Assembly (NCBI GenBank): GCA_017443145.1
Contig: JAFSPA010000006.1
Span: 124,001-188,000, forward strand
From: Paludibacteraceae bacterium
GTDB lineage: Bacteria > Bacteroidota > Bacteroidia > Bacteroidales > Paludibacteraceae
Reading direction: 5' to 3'
DNA: 64,000 nt
Of the stretch, positions 26,730 through 34,470 are shown one piece after another. The notes below the pieces were generated by a model that made no database searches, was not told the DNA's origin, and saw only the letters and a list, made by a program, of their open reading frames with translations. The position numbers and the translations under genes are program-made. Numbering within the stretch: position 1 is the first letter of the stretch; every line of letters begins with the position of its first letter.

Positions 26730-27437
26730 ATGATCCCTAAGATTATCCATTATTGTTGGTTTGGTCGTGGTAAAAAGCCTGAATTGGCTATTAAGTGCAT
26801 CGAGTCCTGGAAGCAAGTGTTGCCTGAATACAAAATCAAAGAATGGAACGAAGACAACTTCGACCTGGACATGTATCCGTATGTTCGTGAAGCCTATACC
26901 AAGGGCAAGTTCGCCTATGTGACCGATGTGGTTCGACTATATGCGCTCTATACGGAAGGTGGCGTTTATATGGACACCGATGTGGAAGTGCTCAAACCGC
27001 TTGACCCGTTTTTGCATCATACGGCTTTCTCCGGGTTTGAGGACGAGGAGAATGTGCCAACCGGTATCATGGCCGCCGAAAAAGGTAGTCGCTGGGCTAA
27101 AGAGAATCTGGATTATTACCAAAATCGCCATTTTATCAAACAGGACGGCTCACTGGATACCACAACCAATGTTGTGACCATCACCAACTATATGATTCCA
27201 CACGGCTTGAAGCGCGACAATACCTATCAGGACTTCCCGGGCTTAATAACATTCTACCCGAAGGACTATTTCTGCCCGAAAGACAATGTAACCGAGAAAA
27301 TATATTTAACGCCCAACACGGTTACCATCCATCATTTTGCAGCCAGTTGGCATTCTCCAATGAATCGCTTAAAGCACCGAATTATTCGGTGGGTGAAAAT
27401 CCACACAGGAATACGTATCGGACGTAAGAAAAACTAA
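26730..27437 (+). CDS. glycosyltransferase family 32 (DXD sugar-binding)
   Basis: A 235-residue protein of the GT32/Gly_transf_sug type. It begins IPKIIHYCWFGRGKKPELAIK and has the DXD metal site in LYTEGGVYMDTDVEVLKPLD. A late HHFAASWHSP motif is also typical of the capsular group. It likely adds a hexose-type sugar to a surface polysaccharide repeat unit from the cytosolic side. It starts 6 bases after wecB. Confidence 0.92.
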   Translation: MIPKIIHYCWFGRGKKPELAIKCIESWKQVLPEYKIKEWNEDNFDLDMYPYVREAYTKGKFAYVTDVVRLYALYTEGGVYMDTDVEVLKPLDPFLHHTAFSGFEDEENVPTGIMAAEKGSRWAKENLDYYQNRHFIKQDGSLDTTTNVVTITNYMIPHGLKRDNTYQDFPGLITFYPKDYFCPKDNVTEKIYLTPNTVTIHHFAASWHSPMNRLKHRIIRWVKIHTGIRIGRKKN

Positions 27438-27448
27438 TCGAAGTTGTT

Positions 27449-28351
27449 ATGCTAAGCGTTTTAATTTGCACCTATAATCGGGAGAAATATATCGGGCCGC
27501 TGTTAGAGAGTATCGCAGCAAATGACTTACCGAAAGAGCAGTACGAAATTGTGCTGGTCGATAATAACTGTACCGACAACACAAAAGGCGTGTGTGCATC
27601 GTTTGCCAAGGCGCATCAAGACATCCGTTTCCTCTACTGCGTCGAACCTGAGCAAGGTTTGTCTGCCGCGCGTAACAAAGCCATCAAAGAGGCAAAAGGC
27701 GATATCCTCGTTTACATCGACGACGATGCCTTGGTGGACAGTTGGTACTTACGCACTGTCTATGACTACCTGACTACTCATCCAGACATCAGCGCCGTCG
27801 GAGGACCGATTATTCCGCTGTACGAGACGTTTGAGCCTAAGTGGATGACTCGCTTTACAAAGGAACTTCTTTGCGGCTACCTGTATTTCGGCAATAATGA
27901 GCGCTCCTTCCCCGGCAAACGTTATCCCGGCGGAGGTAACGCCGCCTACAGAGCCGATGTTTTCCAGCAAGTCGGACTATTCAACACCGCGTTAGGACGA
28001 AAAGGCAATAGTCTAATGGGGGCTGAGGAAAAAGATATCTTCGATAAGATGACGGCGCAAGGGATGCGCTTTACCTACCTGCCGAAGATGATTCTTCACC
28101 ACATCATCCCGCAGAAGAAACTCGAGGCCGACTACTTCAACCGCCTCACCTACCAGATAGGCCAGTCCGAACGCACACGCACAATGGCTATAGGACGCGG
28201 CAAATACATCAAACGACTCGTCTCAGAAGCCGTCAAATGGGCTGCAACAATCATCCTGTTTATCGGATACACACTGGCCTGCAGTCCCGACAAAGGGGTC
28301 ATCCTCATACGCTTCCGACATAATGTCACAAAAGGCCTACTTGGCAAATAA
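27449..28351 (+). CDS. glycosyltransferase family 2
   Basis: A 300-residue GT-A glycosyltransferase: LSVLICTYNREKYIGPLLES, IVLVDNNCTDNT, GLSAARNKAIKEAKGDILVY and the catalytic IDDDALVD, then GGGNAAYRADVF and GAEEKDIFDKM. A C-terminal hydrophobic segment (about residues 262-280) may anchor it to the membrane. It is the last gene of the polysaccharide cluster, ending just before the recA promoter. No terminator was seen between them. Confidence 0.92.
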   Translation: MLSVLICTYNREKYIGPLLESIAANDLPKEQYEIVLVDNNCTDNTKGVCASFAKAHQDIRFLYCVEPEQGLSAARNKAIKEAKGDILVYIDDDALVDSWYLRTVYDYLTTHPDISAVGGPIIPLYETFEPKWMTRFTKELLCGYLYFGNNERSFPGKRYPGGGNAAYRADVFQQVGLFNTALGRKGNSLMGAEEKDIFDKMTAQGMRFTYLPKMILHHIIPQKKLEADYFNRLTYQIGQSERTRTMAIGRGKYIKRLVSEAVKWAATIILFIGYTLACSPDKGVILIRFRHNVTKGLLGK

Positions 28352-28374
28352 AATTGCATTTACTTGATAAAAAA

Positions 28375-28406
28375 TTTGTATATTCCAAATTATTGTTGTA
28401 CCTTTG
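28375..28406 (+). promoter_or_regulatory. promoter of recA
   Basis: TTTG (28375-28378), 20-base spacer, TACCTTTG (28399-28406), 23 bases before the recA ATG. I see no LexA-type or SOS-box palindrome nearby. Confidence 0.8.
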
Positions 28407-28429
28407 CAGCCAAATAAATTTACACAACT

Positions 28430-29437
28430 ATGGCAGAAGAAAGAAAACAACCCTCAGCAGAGAAATTAAAGGCGTTACAGAACGCTATAGCTAAGATTGA
28501 CAAGGACTTCGGTAAAGGCGCTATCATGCGTCTCGGTGAAGACAAGATTGAAGATGTAGCCGTTATCCCTACCGGCTCTGTCGGTTTGAATGTAGCACTC
28601 GGCGTCGGCGGTTATCCCCGCGGCCGCGTGATTGAAATCTACGGTCCCGAATCCAGTGGTAAGACCACGCTCGCTATTCACGCCATGGCAGAGACACAGA
28701 AGCAAGGCGGTATCGCAGCTATTATTGATGCAGAGCACGCCTTCGACCGCTTCTACGCAGAGAAACTCGGCGTTGATACTGACAACCTGCTTATCGCTCA
28801 ACCCGACAGTGGTGAACAAGCACTCGACATCGCAGACGAACTCATCCGTTCAGCTGCCGTGGACCTCATCGTTATCGACTCCGTCGCAGCCCTGACACCG
28901 AAAGCCGAGATTGAAGGGGATATGGGAGATAATAAAGTCGGACTACAAGCACGCTTGATGTCTCAAGCTCTCCGCAAACTGACCGCTACCATCAACAAGA
29001 CCCAGACCACCTGTATCTTCATCAACCAACTCCGCGAGAAAATCGGCGTTATGTTCGGCAACCCAGAGACTACTCCCGGAGGTAATGCACTTAAGTTCTA
29101 CGCTTCCGTTCGTCTCGACATCCGCAAAATCGGACAAATAAAGGACGGCGATAACGTTGTTGGTAACCAAGTACGCGTGAAAGTGATTAAGAACAAAGTT
29201 GCTCCTCCTTTCCGCAAGGCTGAGTTTGACCTGATGTTCAACGAAGGTATCTCCAAAGTGGGCGAGCTCATCGACCTCGGAACAGAGAATGGTATCATTA
29301 CCAAGTCCGGTTCGTTCTACAGCTACGAGGGCAATAAGCTCGCACAAGGTCGTGACGCTGCCAAGAACGTCCTGCGCGACAACCCGGACCTCGCCGACGA
29401 GATAGAAGCTAAGGTCTTTGAAGCGCTCAAGAAATAA
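28430..29437 (+). CDS. recA: recombinase RecA
   Basis: A 335-residue RecA, forming ATP-dependent filaments on single-stranded DNA for recombination and repair. Walker A is [14 protein letters not shown], followed by [17 protein letters not shown]. Walker B is [12 protein letters not shown], then [12 protein letters not shown] (loop L1), [22 protein letters not shown] and [13 protein letters not shown]. The length matches the family (about 330-350). It leads a short operon with an FAD protein (2 bases later) and tcdA. Confidence 0.98.
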   Translation: MAEERKQPSAEKLKALQNAIAKIDKDFGKGAIMRLGEDKIEDVAVIPTGSVGLNVALGVGGYPRGRVIEIYGPESSGKTTLAIHAMAETQKQGGIAAIIDAEHAFDRFYAEKLGVDTDNLLIAQPDSGEQALDIADELIRSAAVDLIVIDSVAALTPKAEIEGDMGDNKVGLQARLMSQALRKLTATINKTQTTCIFINQLREKIGVMFGNPETTPGGNALKFYASVRLDIRKIGQIKDGDNVVGNQVRVKVIKNKVAPPFRKAEFDLMFNEGISKVGELIDLGTENGIITKSGSFYSYEGNKLAQGRDAAKNVLRDNPDLADEIEAKVFEALKK

Positions 29438-29439
29438 CG

Positions 29440-30909
29440 ATGCAGCAAGTAGTGCTGATAGTACGGCCCGAAGAGGCAAAACAACTGGAAGCGGCGTACC
29501 GTGTGGTGCGTCGCTCTGTTGATGCAAGGCAAAAAGACATCAAAGTCAACCTCACACTCTTAGCCGACGACGAGGGGCACTATATCCCTATCGACGCACC
29601 ACTGCCGCACTACGAACAACCGCATTTTCAGCAGGTCACATCCGACTCGCCGGTTGCCTATATCGTTGGCGCAGGACCCGCAGGGTTATTCGCTGCACTT
29701 ACCCTACTCGAGCACGGCATCAAGCCCATCATCTTCGAGCGCGGTAAGCCCGTCAGCGAACGAAAACGCGATATTGCACTACTCAACCGCAACGAGGCAT
29801 TCAATCCCGAGTCCAACTATTGTTTCGGCGAAGGCGGTGCCGGCACATTCTCCGACGGCAAGCTCTTCTCGCGCAGCAAGAAACGCGGTAATATGCAGCG
29901 CGTGATGGAACTCTTCCACCACTTCGGTGCTGCCGATAATATCCTCTACGAAGCGCACGCACATATTGGCAGCGACAAACTGCCACGCATCATCCAAAAC
30001 ATACGGGAGTGCATCCTCGCGCACGGCGGAGAGATACATTTTGAGTTTAGAGTTGAGAGTTTAGCGTTTAGAGATCCCTGCCCCACTATCCTCGCGATAG
30101 GCCATTCAGCACACGACACGTATCGGATGTTAGACCGTGAGGGTGTGGCTTTAGAAGCCAAAGGCTTCGCTTTAGGTGTACGAGCGGAACATCCGCAAGC
30201 ACTCATCAATAAGCTCTTCTACCACAATCAGCCACCATCGGTTGTCAACTTACTCGGCAATGCCTCTTACTCGCTTGTCACGCAGGTCAACGGTCGCGGC
30301 GTGTACAGTTTCTGCATGTGTCCGGGTGGACATATAGTACCGGCAGGAAGCGATTCCGACGGCTGCGTGGTCAATGGCATGTCAGCCTCACACCGCAACT
30401 CTCCTTTCGCCAACTCGGGAATGGTAGTTGAGTTACACCCTACCGGTACAGCCTTAGATGCGTTGGATTATCAGGAGCATATAGAACATTTGGCCAAAGA
30501 GTACGGCGGGCCTAATGCGCAAGCTCCAGCACAACGGATGCGGGACTTCGTGGAAGGACGAGATTCTACCACGCTTCCCGCTTGCTCCTATTTGCCGGGA
30601 TTAGTGCCCTCGCGCTTGGACCAATGGCTTCCCGAGCCTATCGGTTCCTCCTTGCAGCAAGGCTTCCGCGATTTCGACCGTAAGTACCACGGCTTCCTAA
30701 CCAACGATGCCGTCATCGTCGGCGTCGAAAGCCGCAGCAGTTCACCTGTGCGTATCATCCGCGACGCAACAAGGATGCAATCCGTCTCGCATCCTTGGCT
30801 CTATCCCTGCGGCGAAGGAGCCGGATACGCAGGAGGCATCACCTCTTCCGCACTCGACGGCATCAACGCCGCTCTCAAAATAGCAGAACACTATGGAACA
30901 ACCCTTTGA
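29440..30909 (+). CDS. FAD-dependent oxidoreductase, COG2509-type
   Basis: A 489-residue flavoprotein of the uncharacterised COG2509 group. An N-terminal domain (about 1-70) precedes the FAD-binding motif VAYIVGAGPAGLFAALTLLE (residues about 71-90). Later come NYCFGEGGAGTFSDGKLFSR, ATGHSA-like ILAIGHSAHDTYRML, GVRAEHPQALIN and CGEGAGYAGGITSSALDGI. Between GGEIHFEFRVESLAFR and PTILAIGHSA the protein looks tens of residues shorter than I expect. That is exactly where a 7-bp repeat lies, so this copy may have lost part of the FAD domain. Its activity is uncertain. Confidence 0.85.
   Translation: MQQVVLIVRPEEAKQLEAAYRVVRRSVDARQKDIKVNLTLLADDEGHYIPIDAPLPHYEQPHFQQVTSDSPVAYIVGAGPAGLFAALTLLEHGIKPIIFERGKPVSERKRDIALLNRNEAFNPESNYCFGEGGAGTFSDGKLFSRSKKRGNMQRVMELFHHFGAADNILYEAHAHIGSDKLPRIIQNIRECILAHGGEIHFEFRVESLAFRDPCPTILAIGHSAHDTYRMLDREGVALEAKGFALGVRAEHPQALINKLFYHNQPPSVVNLLGNASYSLVTQVNGRGVYSFCMCPGGHIVPAGSDSDGCVVNGMSASHRNSPFANSGMVVELHPTGTALDALDYQEHIEHLAKEYGGPNAQAPAQRMRDFVEGRDSTTLPACSYLPGLVPSRLDQWLPEPIGSSLQQGFRDFDRKYHGFLTNDAVIVGVESRSSSPVRIIRDATRMQSVSHPWLYPCGEGAGYAGGITSSALDGINAALKIAEHYGTTL
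30043..30070. repeat. 7-bp tandem repeat inside an FAD protein gene
   Basis: Four heptamers: GAGTTTA, GAGTTGA, GAGTTTA, GCGTTTA. They encode EFRVESLAFR in the FAD-dependent oxidoreductase. The related heptamer GTTTAGC is repeated at 32218-32238. Confidence 0.8.
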
Positions 30910-31567
30910 CAGAACGATACAAGCCATTGGCCAAACGGCTTTCGATAAGCTCCAACACATCCGCGTCATCCTCTTCGGTGTAGGAGGTGTAGGCGGATGG
31001 TGTGCCGAAGCCTTGGTACGCACCGGCCTTAAGCACCTGACCATTGTCGATTTCGACAACGTCAATCCAAGTAATATCAACCGTCAGGTGGTTGCCACGC
31101 AAGCGAATATAGGACAATCCAAAGTGGAAGAGATGCGCCAACGTCTGCTATCTATCAACCCCGAAGCCGATATAATTGCGCAAGGGATACGCTATGGATA
31201 CGCTACCCTTACCGACTTCGACTTCAATCAATACGACTATGTCATCGACGCCATCGACAGCGTCGCAGACAAGGCACTTCTACTCTACCACGCCACAGGC
31301 TCATCGGCTACCGTCTTCTCTTCCATGGGCGCCGGCCGTAAGCACGACACTACCGCCATCCGCGTTACCGAGTTCCGCAAAGTCGAAGGCTGTCCTTTAG
31401 CGCGCGCGTTACGCGCTAAAATGAAAAAGGAGGAACTCTTCCCTCAGAAAAAGTTCCTCACTGTTTGGTCTCCCGAACTCAGCGCCGAGAGTGGTACAAT
31501 AGCACCCGTCGTCGGCGTGTTCGGTTTCACATTAGCGGACTTACTCATCCGCGACTTACTTACTTGA
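30893..31567 (+). CDS. tcdA: tRNA threonylcarbamoyladenosine dehydratase TcdA
   Basis: A 224-residue ThiF/E1-like enzyme that cyclises t6A37 of tRNA. The nucleotide-binding loop is VILFGVGGVGGWCAEALVRTG, then TIVDFDNVNPSNINRQ and YDYVIDAIDSVADKALLL. The mid-domain VEGCPLARALRAKMKK and late GTIAPVVGVFG are typical of TcdA/YgdL. It overlaps the FAD gene by 17 bases. A perfect 9-bp inverted repeat (31396-31420) lies within the coding sequence. Assignment to TcdA rather than another ThiF-like enzyme is by length and motif. Confidence 0.92.
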   Translation: MEQPFDRTIQAIGQTAFDKLQHIRVILFGVGGVGGWCAEALVRTGLKHLTIVDFDNVNPSNINRQVVATQANIGQSKVEEMRQRLLSINPEADIIAQGIRYGYATLTDFDFNQYDYVIDAIDSVADKALLLYHATGSSATVFSSMGAGRKHDTTAIRVTEFRKVEGCPLARALRAKMKKEELFPQKKFLTVWSPELSAESGTIAPVVGVFGFTLADLLIRDLLT

Positions 31568-31625
31568 TATACATAACCCCAATCATACGTTCTACCACTC
31601 AAATCGCTTGTATAGTAGAGTTTGT

Positions 31626-31649
31626 CATTGAAGCTGTCACCCTTCAATG
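31626..31649. other. inverted repeat between convergent genes
   Basis: CATTGAAG and CTTCAATG form a perfect 8-bp stem with an 8-base loop. No T run follows on either strand, so it may end transcription weakly or act as a 3' stabiliser. Confidence 0.4.
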
Positions 31650-31662
31650 GCCAACACAAGGA

Positions 31663-31875
31663 TTAGAGTTTGTTACCGAAGAACTTGCTAAACAGCTTGC
31701 CACCAATAGTCATCACAAAACTCATGATGGTACTGATAATCATAGTCTTCTTCAAGCTTTTCTGCTGGTCTTCGACCATTTTCTGTGCAGCAGCCTGTTG
31801 AGCCGCAGCCTGTGCTTGAGCAGCTTTCATCTGCTCTTCCGCCTCCTGTTCAGGAGTCTTCTTCTCTTCTGCCAT
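31663..31875 (-). CDS. small membrane-anchored protein
   Basis: A 70-residue protein, MAEEKKTPEQEAEEQMKAAQ then an Ala/Gln-rich helix and a C-terminal hydrophobic segment (MIISTIMSFVMTIGGKLFSK). It looks like a tail-anchored coiled helix. The start is at 31875, just after a consensus promoter; a longer in-frame reading to 31986 would pass upstream of that promoter. I do not recognise the family. Confidence 0.6.
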   Translation of the reverse strand: MAEEKKTPEQEAEEQMKAAQAQAAAQQAAAQKMVEDQQKSLKKTMIISTIMSFVMTIGGKLFSKFFGNKL

Positions 31876-31922
31876 AAATAGTATATTTTGAAAAGTTGTT
31901 AGTGTTGCACACCATTTGCGTG

Positions 31923-31954
31923 CAAAGATACAACATTTTCTGCACATATACAAA
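31923..31954 (-). promoter_or_regulatory. promoter of small membrane protein gene
   Basis: On the minus strand TTTG (31951-31954), 20-base spacer, TATCTTTG (31923-31930), about 47 bases before the ATG. Confidence 0.75.
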
Positions 31955-31980
31955 TTATTTACGTAAAAAACTCTAATTTC

Positions 31981-32011
31981 TTGCACAATTCAAATAAAAG
32001 CAGTACCTTTG
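31981..32011 (+). promoter_or_regulatory. promoter of the non-coding/short-ORF transcript
   Basis: TTG (31981-31983), 20-base spacer ending AAATAAAAGCAG, TACCTTTG (32004-32011). It closely resembles the rpsA, rpsF and ruvA promoters. Confidence 0.75.
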
Positions 32012-32217
32012 CAGCCAAATAGGTTGTTCCTTTTTGGACGCGAAAGGGAACAAGCTGAGCCCAAAAAGAAAAACCAATAAAAAGAAAGTAACAAAGAAAA
32101 ATTAGAAGAAACGGACGGCTGGAGGCGAGTGTTCTTGTCCGATAAACAAACCACGATTTATGTTAAAAATTAGAATTTATGAAATATGAATTAGTAGCGC
32201 GAAAGCCCTCGTTGAAC

Positions 32218-32238
32218 GTTTAGCGTTTAGCGTTTAGC
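32218..32238. repeat. 7-bp tandem repeat
   Basis: Three copies of GTTTAGC end the short ORF and precede the terminator. The unit is related to the GCGTTTA heptamer in the FAD protein gene at 30064-30070. Confidence 0.8.
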
Positions 32239-32250
32239 GAATTAACGAAA

Positions 32251-32279
32251 AAGTGCAGGATGTGGGTCCTGCACTTTTG
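32251..32279. terminator. bidirectional terminator
   Basis: A perfect 10-bp stem (AAGTGCAGGA with TCCTGCACTT) with a 6-base loop is followed by T on both strands. It can serve the plus-strand transcript from 32011 and the minus-strand rpsA. Confidence 0.8.
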
Positions 32280-32302
32280 TTTAGCCAAAAAGGGAGTTGG
32301 GA

Positions 32303-34192
32303 TTACTCGGCGTCCTCTTTTTTAGCGGCTTTCTTGGTGGTCTTCTTGGCTTTTGGAGCTTCCTCTGCAGGAGCTTCTTCAGCTTTAGCTTCCTCAGCCT
32401 TTTCAGCCTTAGCGGCTTTCTTTGCAGGAGCTTTCTTAGCAGGTTTTTCTTCCTGTTCTAAAGATGCTTTGAGGTTAGCAAGAACATCTAAGTCACCGAG
32501 AGTGGTTTTCTCAACCTTTGGAAGTTCGGGAGCGGCCTCTTTCTTAGCTTTAGGCTCTTTAGCAGGCGCTTCTTTCTTCTCTTCCCAAGTACGGAGGTGG
32601 CTGAGCATGATGCGTTTAGCATCTTTGTTGAACTCGATTACGCGGAACTCGAGCGTGTCGCCTTTAGCAACAGGGCTCTTGTCCTCTTTAGCGAGATGAC
32701 GGCTGGTGCAGAATCCTTCTACGCCATCCTCGAGTGCTACAACGGCACCCTTGTCGCTGAGTTCAACGATTTTACCTTCAACGAGCGTGTCAACAGCGAA
32801 CTTAGCTTCGAGCTCTTCCCAAGGATTTTCCTCGAGTTGCTTGTGGCCAAGGCTCAGACGACGGTTCTCTTTGTCGATTTCGAGCACTACAACCTCGATT
32901 TCAGCACCGATAGAGGTGAACTCGTTCGGGTGTTTGATTTTCTTGGTCCAGCTCAAGTCGCTGATGTGAATCAGGCCGTCAACGCCTTCTTCGATCTCAA
33001 CGAATACGCCGAAGTTGGTGAAGTTACGCACTTTAGCCCAGTGGCGTGTGCCAACTGCATACTTTTCAGTAACGTTCTCCCATGGATCCGGTTTGAGTTG
33101 TTTGATACCGAGAGACATTTTGCGCTCGTCGCGGTCGAGAGTGAGGATAACAGCGTCCACTTCGTCACCGACTTTGAGGAAGTCGTTAGCGGAACGGAGG
33201 TGTTGGCTCCAGCTCATCTCGGAAACGTGAATGAGACCTTCTACGCCGTCAGCGATCTCAACGAATGCTCCGTAATCGGCCATAACGACCACCTTACCGT
33301 GAACCTTGTCACCCACTTTGAGATTAGCGTCAAGTTGCTCCCAAGGATGCGGAGTGAGTTGTTTGAGACCGAGGGCGATACGTTTCTTGTCTTCGTCGAA
33401 GTCAAGGATAACCACGTTGATCTTCTGGTCGAGTTGAACGATTTCTTTCGGATCGGTTACGCGGCCCCAGCTGAGGTCAGTGATGTGAATGAGACCATCT
33501 ACGCCACCGAGGTCAATGAAGACGCCGTAGTTAGTGATGTTCTTAACCACACCTTCGAGAACTTGACCTTTCTCGAGACGTGAAACGATTTCTTTCTTTT
33601 GTGCTTCCATCTCAGCCTCGATAAGGGCTTTGTGAGATACAACCACATTGCGGAAGTCTTGATTGACTTTAACAATCTTGAATTCCATAGTCTTGCCAAC
33701 GAATACGTCGTAGTCACGAATAGGCTTAACGTCGATTTGGCTACCGGGCAGGAAGGCTTCCATACCAAGTACATCCACGATCATACCGCCTTTCGTGCGG
33801 CACTTGATGTAACCGTTAACGATTTCGCCTTTCTCGCAAGCGTCCACAACGCGATCCCAAGCTTGTGATGCGCGTGCTTCTTTGTGAGAGAGAACGAGTT
33901 GACCTTTCTTATCCTCCTGGCTCTCGATGAATACTTCCACCTTATCGCCGACCTTGAGGTCAGGATTGTAGCGGAACTCAGCAGCGGGAACGATACCGTC
34001 GGACTTGAAACCTACGTTAACAACTACTTCGCGTTTGTTGATAGACATTACAACACCTTCAACCACTTCTTTGTCCTTGATAGCGCTCAGGGTGTTGTCA
34101 TACTTTTGAATAAGTTCTTCATTTAATGTGCCTTTAGACTCTTTCTCATAGGCATCCCAGTCGAAGTTCTGGAGAGATTTGTTTTCTGCCAT
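32303..34192 (-). CDS. rpsA: 30S ribosomal protein S1
   Basis: A 629-residue ribosomal protein S1 that helps mRNA bind the 30S subunit. Six S1 RNA-binding domains can be followed: EVVEGVVMSINKREVVVNVG (residues about 37-57), KGEIVNGYIKCRTKGGMIVD, GQVLEGVVKNITNYGVFIDL, DKVHGKVVVMADYGAFVEIA, VGTRHWAKVRNFTNFGVFVE and VDTLVEGKIVELSDKGAVVA. The last ~90 residues are a Lys/Ala/Glu-rich low-complexity tail. The length exceeds E. coli S1 (557) mainly because of this tail. A strong promoter lies at 34322-34352, with a leader of about 120 bases. Confidence 0.97.
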   Translation of the reverse strand: MAENKSLQNFDWDAYEKESKGTLNEELIQKYDNTLSAIKDKEVVEGVVMSINKREVVVNVGFKSDGIVPAAEFRYNPDLKVGDKVEVFIESQEDKKGQLVLSHKEARASQAWDRVVDACEKGEIVNGYIKCRTKGGMIVDVLGMEAFLPGSQIDVKPIRDYDVFVGKTMEFKIVKVNQDFRNVVVSHKALIEAEMEAQKKEIVSRLEKGQVLEGVVKNITNYGVFIDLGGVDGLIHITDLSWGRVTDPKEIVQLDQKINVVILDFDEDKKRIALGLKQLTPHPWEQLDANLKVGDKVHGKVVVMADYGAFVEIADGVEGLIHVSEMSWSQHLRSANDFLKVGDEVDAVILTLDRDERKMSLGIKQLKPDPWENVTEKYAVGTRHWAKVRNFTNFGVFVEIEEGVDGLIHISDLSWTKKIKHPNEFTSIGAEIEVVVLEIDKENRRLSLGHKQLEENPWEELEAKFAVDTLVEGKIVELSDKGAVVALEDGVEGFCTSRHLAKEDKSPVAKGDTLEFRVIEFNKDAKRIMLSHLRTWEEKKEAPAKEPKAKKEAAPELPKVEKTTLGDLDVLANLKASLEQEEKPAKKAPAKKAAKAEKAEEAKAEEAPAEEAPKAKKTTKKAAKKEDAE

Positions 34193-34321
34193 GTTGGTAG
34201 ATGGTGTTTGGTCGGACCGTGTTTCTCAACAGCGGTTTACCCAAACGTTAAAGGGTTAAACAATCAGTTAAATTTCCGCCGAATGGCTTAACGGGTGTCG
34301 AGCCGCTCGACAAAAAGCGCG

Positions 34322-34352
34322 CAAAGGTACTGCTTTTTTTTGATACTGCAAA
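34322..34352 (-). promoter_or_regulatory. promoter of rpsA
   Basis: On the minus strand TTTG (34349-34352), a 19-base spacer ending in eight A plus GCAG, TACCTTTG (34322-34329). It matches the tRNA cluster promoter at 46552-46582 at 37 of 38 bases. Confidence 0.85.
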
Positions 34353-34400
34353 ATTTTTGGGCAGAAAAAGCACAAAATAGCACAATTTTGCATATTTTTC

Positions 34401-34431
34401 TTGCGTATATGATAAATAAGCTGTATCTTTG
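34401..34431 (+). promoter_or_regulatory. promoter of the secreted C10 protease gene
   Basis: TTG (34401-34403), 20-base spacer, TATCTTTG (34424-34431), 40 bases before the ATG at 34471. No other promoter or terminator was seen until 43812, so it may drive seven genes. Confidence 0.7.
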
Positions 34432-34470
34432 CACGCTTGATTGGTAATTAACCTTATAATAAACTATAGC

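Larger units (their letters stand above)
32018..32279 (+). ncRNA. candidate structured RNA or leader with a 14-codon ORF
   Basis: A strong promoter and the terminator at 32251-32279 bound a roughly 260-base transcript with no substantial ORF. Near its 5' end GTTCC (32026-32030) pairs with GGAAC (32047-32051), and TTTTTGG (32031-32037) with CCAAAAA (32061-32067). That is an H-type pseudoknot or two alternative helices, enclosed by GGTT/AACC (32022-32025 and 32072-32075). A second hairpin is CGGAC/GTCCG (32112-32141). At 32179 an ORF reads MKYELVARKPSLNV then stops in a GTTTAGC repeat. It could be a truncated gene with its leader, or a non-coding RNA. I cannot assign an Rfam family. Confidence 0.45.

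Noticed and set aside
31396..31420. Perfect 9-bp inverted repeat (TTTAGCGCG arms) inside tcdA.
   Set aside because: It lies within conserved coding sequence without a T run; likely incidental, though it is strong.
31444..31659. Minus-strand ORF of 71 codons immediately after the small membrane protein gene (contains YYTSDLSGRTYDWGYVY).
   Set aside because: Its composition looks protein-like for the first 30 residues, but more than half overlaps the 3' end of tcdA. I saw no ribosome site and no recognised family, so I did not call it.
32597..33583. Long plus-strand ORF (328 codons) opposite rpsA.
   Set aside because: It is a shadow of the S1 repeats, whose codon use leaves the opposite frame open; no own promoter or family.
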